A stretch of 42,872 bases of DNA from a virus, in the IMG/VR virus record IMGVR_UViG_3300050821_001351, positions 1-42,872 of that record. One strand, 5' to 3'. Position 1 is the stretch's first letter. The number at the start of each line of letters is the position of its first letter. The notes beneath the pieces are model-generated. The model had not been told where the DNA came from, ran no database searches, and saw only the letters and a list, made by a program, of their open reading frames with translations. This document shows positions 1 through 6,549 of the stretch, piece after piece. The position numbers were made by a program, and so were the translations under genes.

Positions 1-549
1 AATCCAACACATCCATGCTCACCCCATGTGAGGGTGGGTAGTGGGTCAACTGTTATAGTTTATAAAGTTAATTAGTTTAGTTGTGGTATATAGAACTAGT
101 TTAGTAGTTGGTGGTACGCACGCGTGCATACGCGCCGATGCGATAGCACAGACGAGTGTCGCGAGTACGCGACAAGACAAGACTCCCTAACTAAACAACT
201 AGTCGTGCACGTGTATACATATGCTGTTTAGTATGTGGTGGTGATAGAGAGGATGAGATACTAATTCTAATTGGTTAGTTCAATCACCACACATACATCA
301 CACATGCGCGGCATCCATGTAACTAAGCATCTAACAATCGACACACCTACACTGAGGTACCGGCACCCACCCTGTCATTCATATAGGGGTCAATTTTTTA
401 AAAAGTTATACTACTACTATCCAGTTTTTTGTATTCCCGTGCACATCCCAATCCCTCACAAGGTGTCGCGGTCTCAATTAGCGATTGACGTGTTACTTAG
501 TTTCAGGCATTCCATACAGTGAACCACTAACAATACAGACTGGAGTTAT
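1..549. other. Gene-free left end with inverted repeats
   Basis: No convincing gene lies here; the one longer open frame (271-522) has a TTG start, no ribosome site and low-complexity His/Thr/Pro content. The stretch is rich in ACTAGT/TTAGT words. It holds a perfect 7-bp hairpin at 157-174 (loop AGTA) and a long imperfect inverted repeat whose arms are 231-245 and 283-296 (GTATGTGG... against ...CCACACATAC, one bulged base). If the genome is circular, this is the divergent control region between terL and the rightward genes. I could not place a convincing sigma-70 promoter. Confidence 0.6.
157..174. repeat. Hairpin, loose member of dispersed TACT/AGTA family
   Basis: Perfect 7-bp stem TGTCGCG/CGCGACA around loop AGTA (TACT on the other strand). 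It has the stem and loop of the dispersed family but lacks the GA mismatch flanks found in the other copies. Confidence 0.5.
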
Positions 550-963
550 ATGGAATCTCAAGAGATACATAATCTAACGTTGGAACAGTTTTGCGATATA
601 CCGGAACTAGAACGGTCCCTGATGCATCTTAGTTTCAAGTCGTGTGCTGGAATTGAAACACTAAAGGACCTGAAACACCGCATCACTAACTTAGTATGTC
701 TCAATGCCTTTGAGGGATACGGAACTAAACTCCAGACACTGAATGTACTCTTTAGGCGCGGCGCGACTAAATGCGACACTACAGTAACAGCTGTAGTACA
801 TGACTTAGTGCGTGAACAGACCTTAGTGATCTTTCCTGAAAAGACAACGGTCCTAACAACGCCGCGATACGTTAGTGATCGTGATATAGATGCTGTAACC
901 GCCGGACTAACCGAGAATGACAAACATGTTGGTCATGCTAATTGGTTGAGAGCGGCACGCTAA
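550..963 (+). CDS. Hypothetical protein, first rightward gene
   Basis: A 137-residue protein of unknown function. The ATG at 550 is preceded by TGGAG. It has mixed charged and hydrophobic content, with no membrane segment, signal peptide or cysteine cluster. Its stop overlaps the next start as TAATG, so the two genes are likely co-translated. The opposite-strand frame 558-923 is a shadow. It is the first gene to the right of the gene-free left end and so a candidate early gene; I recognise no family. Confidence 0.7.
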   Translation: MESQEIHNLTLEQFCDIPELERSLMHLSFKSCAGIETLKDLKHRITNLVCLNAFEGYGTKLQTLNVLFRRGATKCDTTVTAVVHDLVREQTLVIFPEKTTVLTTPRYVSDRDIDAVTAGLTENDKHVGHANWLRAAR

Positions 964-1220
964 TGAATGAGACAGATGTATTAAAGACTTTTAAAACAGC
1001 GGTTGAGACTAACGACCTTTGGCCGTTGCTTGAGTTATTTAAAAGGGCACGCGCTAAACTAGAATTCAAAGCTAAGTATGGGAATATAACTATAGAGCAG
1101 ATACGATCTAAACTTGTAATATTCGGCCATGCTAAGTTTAAATTGAGTGATGCTGAATGTCTTAGGCGCTGGAACGAGATTTATAAAGACCTTGAGGATA
1201 CTGCCGGACTAGATTTATAG
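963..1220 (+). CDS. Hypothetical protein
   Basis: An 85-residue protein starting at the ATG of the TAATG overlap with the upstream gene. A longer reading from 942 has a non-ATG start and is less likely. It is Lys/Arg and Leu rich and probably helical, without recognisable motifs. It is followed by a hairpin at 1246-1271 before the leftward gene at 1366-1644. Confidence 0.7.
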   Translation: MNETDVLKTFKTAVETNDLWPLLELFKRARAKLEFKAKYGNITIEQIRSKLVIFGHAKFKLSDAECLRRWNEIYKDLEDTAGLDL

Positions 1221-1245
1221 CCCGGCACTAATTGAGACTAGTTAT

Positions 1246-1271
1246 TAGTGGTAGTAGACGTACCACCACTA
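1246..1271 (-). terminator. Hairpin between convergent genes
   Basis: Arms TAGTGGTAGTA and TACCACCACTA enclose loop GACG. On the plus strand one of the 11 pairs is an A-C mismatch. On the minus-strand RNA the same position is a G-U wobble, so the helix is continuous there. This fits a structure at the 3' end of the leftward gene 1366-1644. No U-tract follows. An alternative overlapping stem, CACTAAT (1226-1232) with ATTAGTG (1244-1250), could compete. Confidence 0.4.
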
Positions 1272-1365
1272 GATAGGCATAGCTGGAAAAATACAATGAG
1301 GCACCATCCCCATATGGGAATGTATATGCCGCCGAAATAGCTGATTAGTAGAGCGCTTATTAAGA

Positions 1366-1644
1366 TCATGACTGCACCGTGTCCAGTTCGTCTTGATCTA
1401 ATTCACGAAACGATACGTCCATGCGTGAAAACCCCTCGTCGTGCTGGTGTCCGAACACCATATGCGTCCATGTCGAACCATCCTCAATGTCCTGTACGTG
1501 TCCGTTGCCATGACTAAGGAATGCTCCACCGATACATTGAGACAATTCAGCGTATGTCATGGTTTGGCGGCGCTCCCCATGCGTGATAGGACCATCGCAA
1601 TCGCGTCCAGAACATTCCGTTATAACCTCGTATTTGAATTCCAT
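1366..1644 (-). CDS. Hypothetical protein, isolated leftward gene
   Basis: A 92-residue protein. The ATG at 1644 is chosen because GAGG lies 8 bases upstream; the longer GTG reading from 1656 would overlap that ribosome site. It is acidic, with Cys/His residues (ECSGRDCDGP near residue 11, later HGNGH and GHQHDEG) that could bind a metal, though no known finger is recognised. It has its own promoter-like motif (1761-1790) and leader hairpin (1664-1680), both shared with the next leftward gene. An independently regulated moron-like gene is an inference. Confidence 0.65.
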   Translation of the reverse strand: MEFKYEVITECSGRDCDGPITHGERRQTMTYAELSQCIGGAFLSHGNGHVQDIEDGSTWTHMVFGHQHDEGFSRMDVSFRELDQDELDTVQS

Positions 1645-1790
1645 TAGATACCTCACTAGTTATGGCCCGTTTGATAGGCCGGTTATGCCTTAATACAGTG
1701 CATTGTTTAGGCCAGGTCCATATGCTGTATATTCGATCTAAGAACTGATGTGGTGTTTAGAGTTTAGACAGTATGCCGTAGTTTGGCACC
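1642..1790 (-). promoter_or_regulatory. Promoter and leader module, copy 1
   Basis: Read leftward: GTGCCA (1784-1789), 17 bases, TAAACT (1761-1766), then about 115 bases of leader. The leader carries a small hairpin (GGCC 1664-1667 with GGCC 1677-1680, loop including TCAAAC) and then CATAAC and GAGGTATC before the ATG. The same elements in the same order and spacing precede the gene at 1913-3343. The shared core is GGTGCC, 7 bases, GGCAT, 2 bases, TGTCTA. The -35 is far from consensus, so an activator or non-standard sigma use is possible (inference). Confidence 0.5.
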
Positions 1791-1808
1791 TATCGAACTA
1801 GGAAAGGC

Positions 1809-1914
1809 CGTAGCACACGTCCATGCTACGACCCTAGTCAATGCCTCAAGACGGGACGCCGTTCAAACCTTGAGGCGTACAAGCACCGATACAAGGTATC
1901 AGTGCATCGGTGCT
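1809..1914 (-). terminator. Three consecutive hairpins after the 1913-3343 gene
   Basis: Stem 1 is CGTAGCA/TGCTACG (1809-1815, 1824-1830). Stem 2 is GCCTCAAG/CTTGAGGC (1843-1850, 1869-1876), with an inner ACGG/CCGT. Stem 3 is AGCACCGAT/ATCGGTGCT (1882-1890, 1906-1914), which overlaps the stop codon of the leftward gene. They lie at its 3' end and probably stop or stabilise its transcript. None is followed by a clear U-run. Confidence 0.5.
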
Positions 1915-3343
1915 AATCAATGTCTCCAGTTATAGTAAAGTTTGAGACTGTAGTGTTCGGAACCAATTGCCATAACTTGAATGTAGTTCTATCGCCATTG
2001 CCGGAACTAGTAACTTCCTCTTGACCTAAGTCTAAGTCGGCATGCTCACGACCTTGATGCGACACTGTACCACATACCAATTGATCTAAGTCTCCAAAGC
2101 CTATAGGCTTGTACAAGTTATTAGGACGTCCCTTGCCGTGAGCTACAGCACGTTTCAAAACGTATTGAGGATTAGCGTCGTGAGTGAAACTAGATGCATC
2201 CCGTGGCCAATTCAAAACATAATCGGAACGTACCTCTATACTCTTGTCCGTAGCTATAAAGAACCACTCCCCTTGACGCTTCACTTCAGTTCCCGCTAAT
2301 TCAGCATCCCGTACCGCTTGAGGCTTCATGGACTCATACGCTTCAGCTATAGACTTGACATCCGGCGATACCTCTACAAAAAACGCATTGAACAGTTTGT
2401 GTTCAATCTCAACGCGATCAATGTCCATTAAAAACTTGCGTCCCTTATTCTCAAGCAATAGAGCGCCCGTAAAGTGTCTCTCAACTAGTGAACCATACCG
2501 TCCACCGTCCTTAATTTGATGCGTAGACTCTGGACCTTGCTCCAATACACGTGTCTCACTCAATTTGAGATTAGCCGATGCAAGTACATTGAACGGAATA
2601 CTATATTTCGCTATAGCTCTAATCTCTGATTGAATCATGGATTGGTTCCCCATGAAGTTACGTTCAAACCTAGACACGTCTAAGACTTGACTGTTCATGA
2701 ACACTTGACCTGTAGCATCTCGAAATGCAACTACAGTCTCGCCTTGCTTCACTACATCTTTACTAATGGAATACGTATCAATCTTAATAGGCTTGCCCTT
2801 GCCTTGAATAAAGACCTGTACAGCGGTCTCGTATCGACGAGCTACAGCTATAACGTCTTGTCCCTTTAAAGTCGTATCGGCGCGTCCATACCGACCTAAT
2901 CTAGTTACCTTATAAGTCTCAATGGGATTCAATTCCGTTTCAGCATCTTTACGGTTCAAGCGTTTCGCAATCTCGTTATGCTGTTTGATTAGCTTGTTAT
3001 TAGTCTCAATGGCACGATTCACTTCGGCTAATTCCTTAGGCGTGAGCCATGCCTTGCTGTTTAGTTCAAGTACAGTTCCGCCTATAGCATCCACTAGTTC
3101 CCGTGCATTGCTAATTAGATAGTGTCCCTCGGCATTCCCAGTTGAACCGGAACCCCAACCGCCTTGATGATAGTACGATTTTTGCAATACGACCCAACCT
3201 TGTCCGGCACTATAGATACCTAAGATGTTGGACGGGTCGGCATATTGATAGATTAGACCGGAATCGTAACAGAGTACGACTCGGCGTGAGCCATTGCCCT
3301 TAGTCAAGACACCGTGATTCAGTAACAGTTTATTAGTAGACAT
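1913..3343 (-). CDS. Large protein of unknown function, lone leftward gene
   Basis: A 476-residue soluble protein with no signal peptide or membrane helix. The start is ATG 3343 with AGAGG 8 bases upstream. The N-terminal ~90 residues are Gly/Tyr rich; a helical Asn/Lys/Glu segment follows at about 95-140. The C-terminal third contains RQGEWFFIA, HGKGRPNNLY and GTVSHQGREHADLDLG followed by WQLVPN. I remember this motif set from uncharacterised proteins on phages and large plasmids, which is unverified. It stands alone in the rightward half with its own promoter, leader and 3' hairpins, suggesting separate control. Structural, regulatory or anti-host roles are all open. Confidence 0.75.
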   Translation of the reverse strand: MSTNKLLLNHGVLTKGNGSRRVVLCYDSGLIYQYADPSNILGIYSAGQGWVVLQKSYYHQGGWGSGSTGNAEGHYLISNARELVDAIGGTVLELNSKAWLTPKELAEVNRAIETNNKLIKQHNEIAKRLNRKDAETELNPIETYKVTRLGRYGRADTTLKGQDVIAVARRYETAVQVFIQGKGKPIKIDTYSISKDVVKQGETVVAFRDATGQVFMNSQVLDVSRFERNFMGNQSMIQSEIRAIAKYSIPFNVLASANLKLSETRVLEQGPESTHQIKDGGRYGSLVERHFTGALLLENKGRKFLMDIDRVEIEHKLFNAFFVEVSPDVKSIAEAYESMKPQAVRDAELAGTEVKRQGEWFFIATDKSIEVRSDYVLNWPRDASSFTHDANPQYVLKRAVAHGKGRPNNLYKPIGFGDLDQLVCGTVSHQGREHADLDLGQEEVTSSGNGDRTTFKLWQLVPNTTVSNFTITGDID

Positions 3344-3492
3344 ATGATACCTCTTTGTTATGGCGAGTTTGAATCGCCGTTATAGTTGATTTAATAGGAT
3401 TGCAATCGCCGGGCCTATCGCCGGCCTAATACATTGGACTAGAGCCATGCCATACCGTCGAACTTATAGACACCATGCCACTATACGGCACC
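3341..3492 (-). promoter_or_regulatory. Promoter and leader module, copy 2
   Basis: Read leftward: GTGCCG (3486-3491), 17 bases, TATAAG (3463-3468), then a leader ending in a hairpin GGCGA/TCGCC (3362-3366, 3374-3378; TCAAAC in the loop), then CATAAC, GAGGTATC and the ATG. The start codon lies about 120 bases from the -10, against about 117 in copy 1. The parallel order, spacing and sequence indicate duplication or shared regulation of the two leftward genes. Confidence 0.55.
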
Positions 3493-3508
3493 ATGTAAAC
3501 TCTCCGTA

Positions 3509-3537
3509 TTGAGACTATATATAGACTAGTTTAGTAT
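3509..3537 (+). promoter_or_regulatory. Sigma-70-like rightward promoter
   Basis: TTGAGA (3509-3514), 17-base spacer, TAGTAT (3532-3537). It is back-to-back with the leftward promoter at 3463-3492. Expected transcription would begin near 3544, placing the hairpin at 3556-3571 at the very start of the transcript leading to the small gene ending at 3877. Confidence 0.5.
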
Positions 3538-3551
3538 GCCTCGACACTAGT

Positions 3552-3575
3552 GGGAGCGGCGTACTCGCCGCGACC
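3552..3575 (+). repeat. Dispersed tandem-GA hairpin, copy 1
   Basis: GGGA, stem GCGGCG (3556-3561), loop TACT, stem CGCCGC (3566-3571), GACC. The outer GG/CC can pair; between outer and inner stems lies a G-A/A-G tandem mismatch. Intergenic, just downstream of the promoter at 3509-3537. Confidence 0.7.
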
Positions 3576-3679
3576 TTAGTAAGCGTATGTAGCACGTACT
3601 AAACATTAGGAGTTTATAAATCAAAACATCACTATATAAATGGATTAAGTCTCAACTAAACATCTACGGCGAACTACAT

Positions 3680-3877
3680 TTGAATCAGACACAGGTCTCT
3701 GTGCTACTACTTGAGGTAACGGCAGACGAGTCGCTATTAGTCGACTTTGCACGTTACTTTCTACAGCACTGTGTAGAGACTCCTGCCGACGATCTTATTG
3801 ATTTGATTGATCGTAAGACTGCGCCCGCGCTTAGTCTAAACACGCCCGCGCTCACTACAGGAGGCGGGGACGCCTAA
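3680..3877 (+). CDS. Hypothetical small protein; start uncertain
   Basis: Read from TTG 3680 this is 65 residues, but the TTG has no ribosome site. The frame stays open and coding-like upstream to 3620, where an ATC codon sits 7 bases after AGGAG (3608-3612). The true start may therefore be a non-canonical or mutated ATG at 3620, giving 85 residues with a basic, aromatic N-terminus (SLYKWIKSQLNIYGEL). The body is acidic and helical (FARYFLQHC, DLIDLIDR). The last ~15 codons run into the GC-rich stretch. Function unknown. Confidence 0.5.
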   Translation: MNQTQVSVLLLEVTADESLLVDFARYFLQHCVETPADDLIDLIDRKTAPALSLNTPALTTGGGDA

Positions 3878-4110
3878 GCCGGGAACAAAGAGCGACCAAA
3901 GGGAAGGTTTCGCCCGCACGCGGCTCAGTGGAGCGCGGGAGCACGTGCTAAACACGGAGATACGGGAGCCGGGGAAGGGGGAGTGCCGAAGCCGGGGGCG
4001 GGGAGCTAACCATTCCCGCTGGCGCGGGAATTAGGACGGGGAAGGGGAAGGGGACACGCCCGCGACTGCCAGCTTGGCCCGCATACTCGCGGGCACCCCT
4101 TCGATAGCTA
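3878..4110. other. GC/G-rich gene-free island with G-quadruplex-like runs
   Basis: About 230 bases of strikingly GC-rich sequence in an otherwise balanced genome, with no open frame of note. On the plus strand, G-runs at 3963-4003 (GGG, GGGG, GGGGG, GGGGG, GGGG) and at 4026-4053 (GGG, then GGGG three times separated by AA) could form quadruplexes. Hairpins are ATTCCCGC/GCGGGAAT (4012-4019, 4024-4031) and GCCCGC/GCGGGC (4077-4082, 4089-4094). A palindrome AGCACGTGCT lies at 3940-3949. An origin, a packaging-associated site or acquired host DNA are all possible. Confidence 0.6.
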
Positions 4111-4293
4111 GATGCGTCCGCGTATATACAGTATTAACGCGCACATACGACGATTTACGCTAAATTGTTACATTCCTAGTTGACACAATTTGCAGTACTG
4201 TCTAAATGTTACACCAGCGAACACGCATCAACTACAAGTTAATAGCAACTGGGGCCGGCACGAATTGTGAATCGTGTCGTATAGGAGGTATTT
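4111..4293 (+). promoter_or_regulatory. Promoter and leader of the 4294 operon
   Basis: A consensus -35 TTGACA (4180-4185) is followed, 17 bases on, by a weak -10 TAAATG (4203-4208). The -10 sits in TACTGTCTAAA, which also appears in the leftward promoter at 1761-1774. The leader has a small hairpin CACGA/TCGTG near 4260-4277 and a strong ribosome site GGAGGTAT before ATG 4294. GAATCGTGTC in this leader recurs in the leader of the gene at 7405. Confidence 0.55.
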
Positions 4294-4536
4294 ATGAAGA
4301 AAGAAACTAAACAGATATTGGCCCGTGTTCTTGAGTTGACCAAAGAACTCGAAATTAGGAAGGCACTTTACGATGAGGTAAATATGCTAACCATGCAATT
4401 GCAAGCAGATGGTTTCGAGAATGCTGAGCTAAATGGATTTACCCTTGAGCTAGTGGATAACTTCAGTAAATCGAACGTGTCGTGGCGCGTGGCCGCTGTC
4501 CAACACTACGAAATAAAGATTAAAGCAGTTAAATAA
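4294..4536 (+). CDS. Hypothetical protein sharing its C-terminal tail with the next gene
   Basis: An 80-residue protein with a strong GGAGG ribosome site. The N-terminal half is Lys/Glu/Leu-rich and probably coiled-coil. The last ~17 residues, RVAAVQHYEIKIKAVK, closely match the tail of the following protein (RVAGVKHYEVKIKAAK). Stop and next start overlap as TAATG. The function is unknown, but the shared tail suggests a common binding partner or a past partial duplication. Confidence 0.8.
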   Translation: MKKETKQILARVLELTKELEIRKALYDEVNMLTMQLQADGFENAELNGFTLELVDNFSKSNVSWRVAAVQHYEIKIKAVK

Positions 4537-5111
4537 TGAACTTTATTTGTAGCGCGTGTCGCCAGCCTAAGCAACGCATTAGAACTGCTAGAAAGAATCC
4601 AGCTAATCGTAGTTGGGTCTATGTTGATGAGCACAACAGAGTATGGCGCCAAGCCCATTGTCCAGAATGTAAACGTGCTGATGATGTCATGCGCGGAAGG
4701 CGTAATGGCCGTAAATCAATAGATGATTGCACAGCTAAACATTTGATCAAAGGTCGTGAGGCTGAACATTTTGCAGCGTGGTGGTTAAAGGAAATTGGAT
4801 ATATAGACTTGCGATTAGGCAATAGCAAAGGCCCGGACATTATTGCTAGGCGTCCAGCAAATAAGTTTGAAACCTTCGAAGTTAAGTCAGTAGTTAAGCA
4901 ATCGGTTAGCGATGGATTATTTGTACACGCTATCGCACCGACCAGACGTAAAGATGATTACGTAATTTGTGTACATGAAGGAGATTGTATTATGTTTGCA
5001 ATGAAAGAACATCTTAAGGAATGTTGGAAACATGGAGCGCGCAACGTTACTAATTTATTCCGCGTCGCTGGCGTGAAACATTATGAAGTTAAGATTAAGG
5101 CGGCCAAATGA
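4536..5111 (+). CDS. PD-(D/E)XK nuclease-like protein with N-terminal zinc finger
   Basis: 191 residues. Two CxxC pairs (Cys5/8 and Cys42/45) form a likely zinc site. Residues 73-117 carry a restriction-endonuclease-like core: GREAE (73-77), then GPD (Asp101), then FEVK (Glu115, Lys117). This is the Glu...Asp...ExK order of PD-(D/E)XK metal-dependent nucleases. The C-terminal tail matches that of the upstream gene. It overlaps its neighbours as TAATG and ATGA. A role in cutting host DNA or resolving phage DNA is possible; the substrate cannot be inferred. Confidence 0.7.
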   Translation: MNFICSACRQPKQRIRTARKNPANRSWVYVDEHNRVWRQAHCPECKRADDVMRGRRNGRKSIDDCTAKHLIKGREAEHFAAWWLKEIGYIDLRLGNSKGPDIIARRPANKFETFEVKSVVKQSVSDGLFVHAIAPTRRKDDYVICVHEGDCIMFAMKEHLKECWKHGARNVTNLFRVAGVKHYEVKIKAAK

Positions 5112-5335
5112 GCGACACAGAAGTAACCTCACTAGTCTCATTGGGCATGAATGATAAGCACCTAGTATTGCGCAATGAGTTTCTACGTAAGCTACATTCC
5201 ATTATACAAGAGCAAGATATCAGAATGAAGTCCTATGCAATTGCTGAGGACTATAGTGGCTGTATGCAAGAGACTGTGTCTCTGACTACGCCGTCCTTTA
5301 GTATTCAGTTACAGGTAACTGCGAGGAACAAATGA
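5108..5335 (+). CDS. Hypothetical protein
   Basis: 75 residues, starting in an ATGA overlap with the nuclease gene and ending in an ATGA overlap with the next. Acidic, with no recognised motif. Confidence 0.75.
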   Translation: MSDTEVTSLVSLGMNDKHLVLRNEFLRKLHSIIQEQDIRMKSYAIAEDYSGCMQETVSLTTPSFSIQLQVTARNK

Positions 5336-5670
5336 CCAAAGCATTCACAACATTCGTATACCAAGGCGAGGTTAAGGTCACAGTAGCAATCGAGTGCAGA
5401 GATAGGTCAGGCTGCGATGCTGAGTACGACATTGAGTCAGTGGAGCTATTAGGTGGCATTAGTCCATTAGGACGTCCGGACCCCAACAAGGAGCTGGACT
5501 GGTCAGAGCTATCTGGTGAGGACCAGTTAAAGATTAATCGTAGGGCTGAGGAGTTTGCAGACGAGTGGGCTTGTGAGGCGTACCAAAGTTATGCAGAAGG
5601 CATGGCTGACCAAGCATATGACTCTTATAAGGACATGCAAATGGAGATGGCCAATGAAAAAGAAGCCTAA
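5332..5670 (+). CDS. Hypothetical acidic protein
   Basis: 112 residues. The N-terminal half is beta-rich (FTTFVYQGEVKVTVAIEC); the C-terminal half is an acidic helix rich in Glu, Asp, Ala and Tyr (AEEFADEWACEAYQSYAEG). It is translationally coupled to its neighbours and has no known family. The overall acidity could suit a DNA-mimic or an adaptor, which is speculation. Confidence 0.75.
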   Translation: MTKAFTTFVYQGEVKVTVAIECRDRSGCDAEYDIESVELLGGISPLGRPDPNKELDWSELSGEDQLKINRRAEEFADEWACEAYQSYAEGMADQAYDSYKDMQMEMANEKEA

Positions 5671-5830
5671 GGAACAGCTAATGGTCGTAGTAGTAACCCC
5701 GCGTGAACTGACAGAGGATGATGAATGCGACGCCTACGGCAAGGACGACCCTAAGCATCCGACATATACAGAGCGAATGCTGGATAATGCAGACTATGAG
5801 CGGAAGCGTAGACGCGAGGAAGGTAAATGA
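5654..5830 (+). CDS. Hypothetical small protein
   Basis: 58 residues starting at ATG 5654, with GGAG about 8 bases upstream. It overlaps the end of the previous gene by 17 bases. Both ends are charged (MKKKPKEQ... and KRRREEGK). It ends in an ATGA overlap with the next gene. Confidence 0.65.
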   Translation: MKKKPKEQLMVVVVTPRELTEDDECDAYGKDDPKHPTYTERMLDNADYERKRRREEGK

Positions 5831-6171
5831 GTGTGACTAACAATGGGAGCGGCGGTACTACGCCGCGACCTTTCACAGAGATTGGACCTAAGCACTTAAC
5901 ACCAGAGACTACTGAGAAGGTGTTGGCATACGAGCGGGTGATGTGTAGGCAGCTTCCAATCCACCACATAAAGATAATGCAAGAGATGTTTAGGGCATTG
6001 CTACGGATGGTGGAGTGCGACGCTCAACTAGCTCAACAGAGCGTAGACCATGCGCAGGTTAAATTCCTGCTTGGCGATATTAAGGGAATACTGGCCGGAG
6101 ACAATGGAACTATGCAGTCTACAACAGTACTTGCGCCTGTAGATTTAGTAACAACTAATAAGAAATGGTAG
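5827..6171 (+). CDS. Hypothetical protein carrying a hairpin element near its 5' end
   Basis: 114 residues starting in an ATGA overlap. Residues ~8-14 (SGGTTPR) are encoded by a copy of the dispersed hairpin (5845-5870), so the repeat has been accepted in frame. The rest is helical (QEMFRALLRMVECDAQLAQQ), with a Thr/Val-rich end. No family recognised. Confidence 0.75.
   Translation: MSVTNNGSGGTTPRPFTEIGPKHLTPETTEKVLAYERVMCRQLPIHHIKIMQEMFRALLRMVECDAQLAQQSVDHAQVKFLLGDIKGILAGDNGTMQSTTVLAPVDLVTTNKKW
5845..5870 (+). repeat. Dispersed tandem-GA hairpin, copy 2 (in a gene)
   Basis: GGGA, stem GCGGCG (5849-5854), loop GTACTA, stem CGCCGC (5861-5866), GACC. The flanks are identical to copy 1. It lies 18 bases downstream of the ATG of the 5827 gene. 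Confidence 0.7.
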
Positions 6172-6180
6172 GGGTTGAGT

Positions 6181-6549
6181 ATGCAAAATAATTTTAAACC
6201 TGAGACTTTGGAAAAGGTGGCTAGAGTAGCCGAACGTGTAAAGAATGGCGAATTAATTACGGCGGCCTGCAGAAGTGAAGGTATGCCACAATCTCAATTA
6301 CATGCCATGCGTATGGCTGGTAAGGTGCCTGCAATACTTAAGATCGGCAAGACTAAGCCTAAGCCTAAGCCTAAGCCCAAGGCTAAGAAGTCTAAGCCTA
6401 AGTTTGTAGACTTAGTTAATCCGCACACTGGTAGTGACGTAGCCGTACTAACTACGGGGAGCGCCGAAGGCGCGACCGCTGTAGGCAGCGTAGTCCTAGT
6501 TGTGTGCACACCAGACCAATTGAAGTATGTGATAGCGAGTTTACGATGA
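6181..6549 (+). CDS. IS66 TnpA-like DNA-binding protein
   Basis: 122 residues from ATG 6181, 6 bases after GGGG (a TTG at 6175 is less likely). Residues ~8-45 form a helix-turn-helix-like segment (VKNGELITAACRSEGM). A Lys-Pro repeat linker (about 58-74) follows, then a short beta/alpha domain ending TPDQLKYVIASLR. This order and the C-terminal LxxVIxxL pattern resemble IS66-family TnpA. The next gene overlaps as ATGA and resembles TnpB, as in IS66 operons. A hairpin repeat is embedded at 6457-6477 (residues GSAEGAT). A generic HTH regulator or terminase small subunit is the alternative. Confidence 0.5.
   Translation: MQNNFKPETLEKVARVAERVKNGELITAACRSEGMPQSQLHAMRMAGKVPAILKIGKTKPKPKPKPKAKKSKPKFVDLVNPHTGSDVAVLTTGSAEGATAVGSVVLVVCTPDQLKYVIASLR
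6457..6477 (+). repeat. Dispersed tandem-GA hairpin, copy 3 (diverged loop, in a gene)
   Basis: GGGA, stem GCGCC (6461-6465), loop GAA, stem GGCGC (6469-6473), GACC. It keeps the outer flanks of the family but has a shorter stem and has lost the TACT loop. It lies in frame inside the TnpA-like gene. Confidence 0.55.

Noticed and set aside
485-521. TTGACG ... TACAGT as a promoter for the 550 gene
   Set aside because: The spacer is about 25 bases, too long for sigma-70.
271-522. 83-codon open frame in the left end
   Set aside because: Non-ATG start, no ribosome site, low-complexity Thr/His/Pro composition and no overlap coupling with neighbours.
558-923. 121-codon leftward frame
   Set aside because: Antisense shadow of the 550-963 gene, Ser/Thr/Val-rich, no ribosome site.
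4077-4094. Hairpin GCCCGC-ATACTC-GCGGGC as a further member of the dispersed family
   Set aside because: It contains TACT in its loop but lacks the GNGA/GANC flanks and the 4-base loop; kept as part of the GC island.
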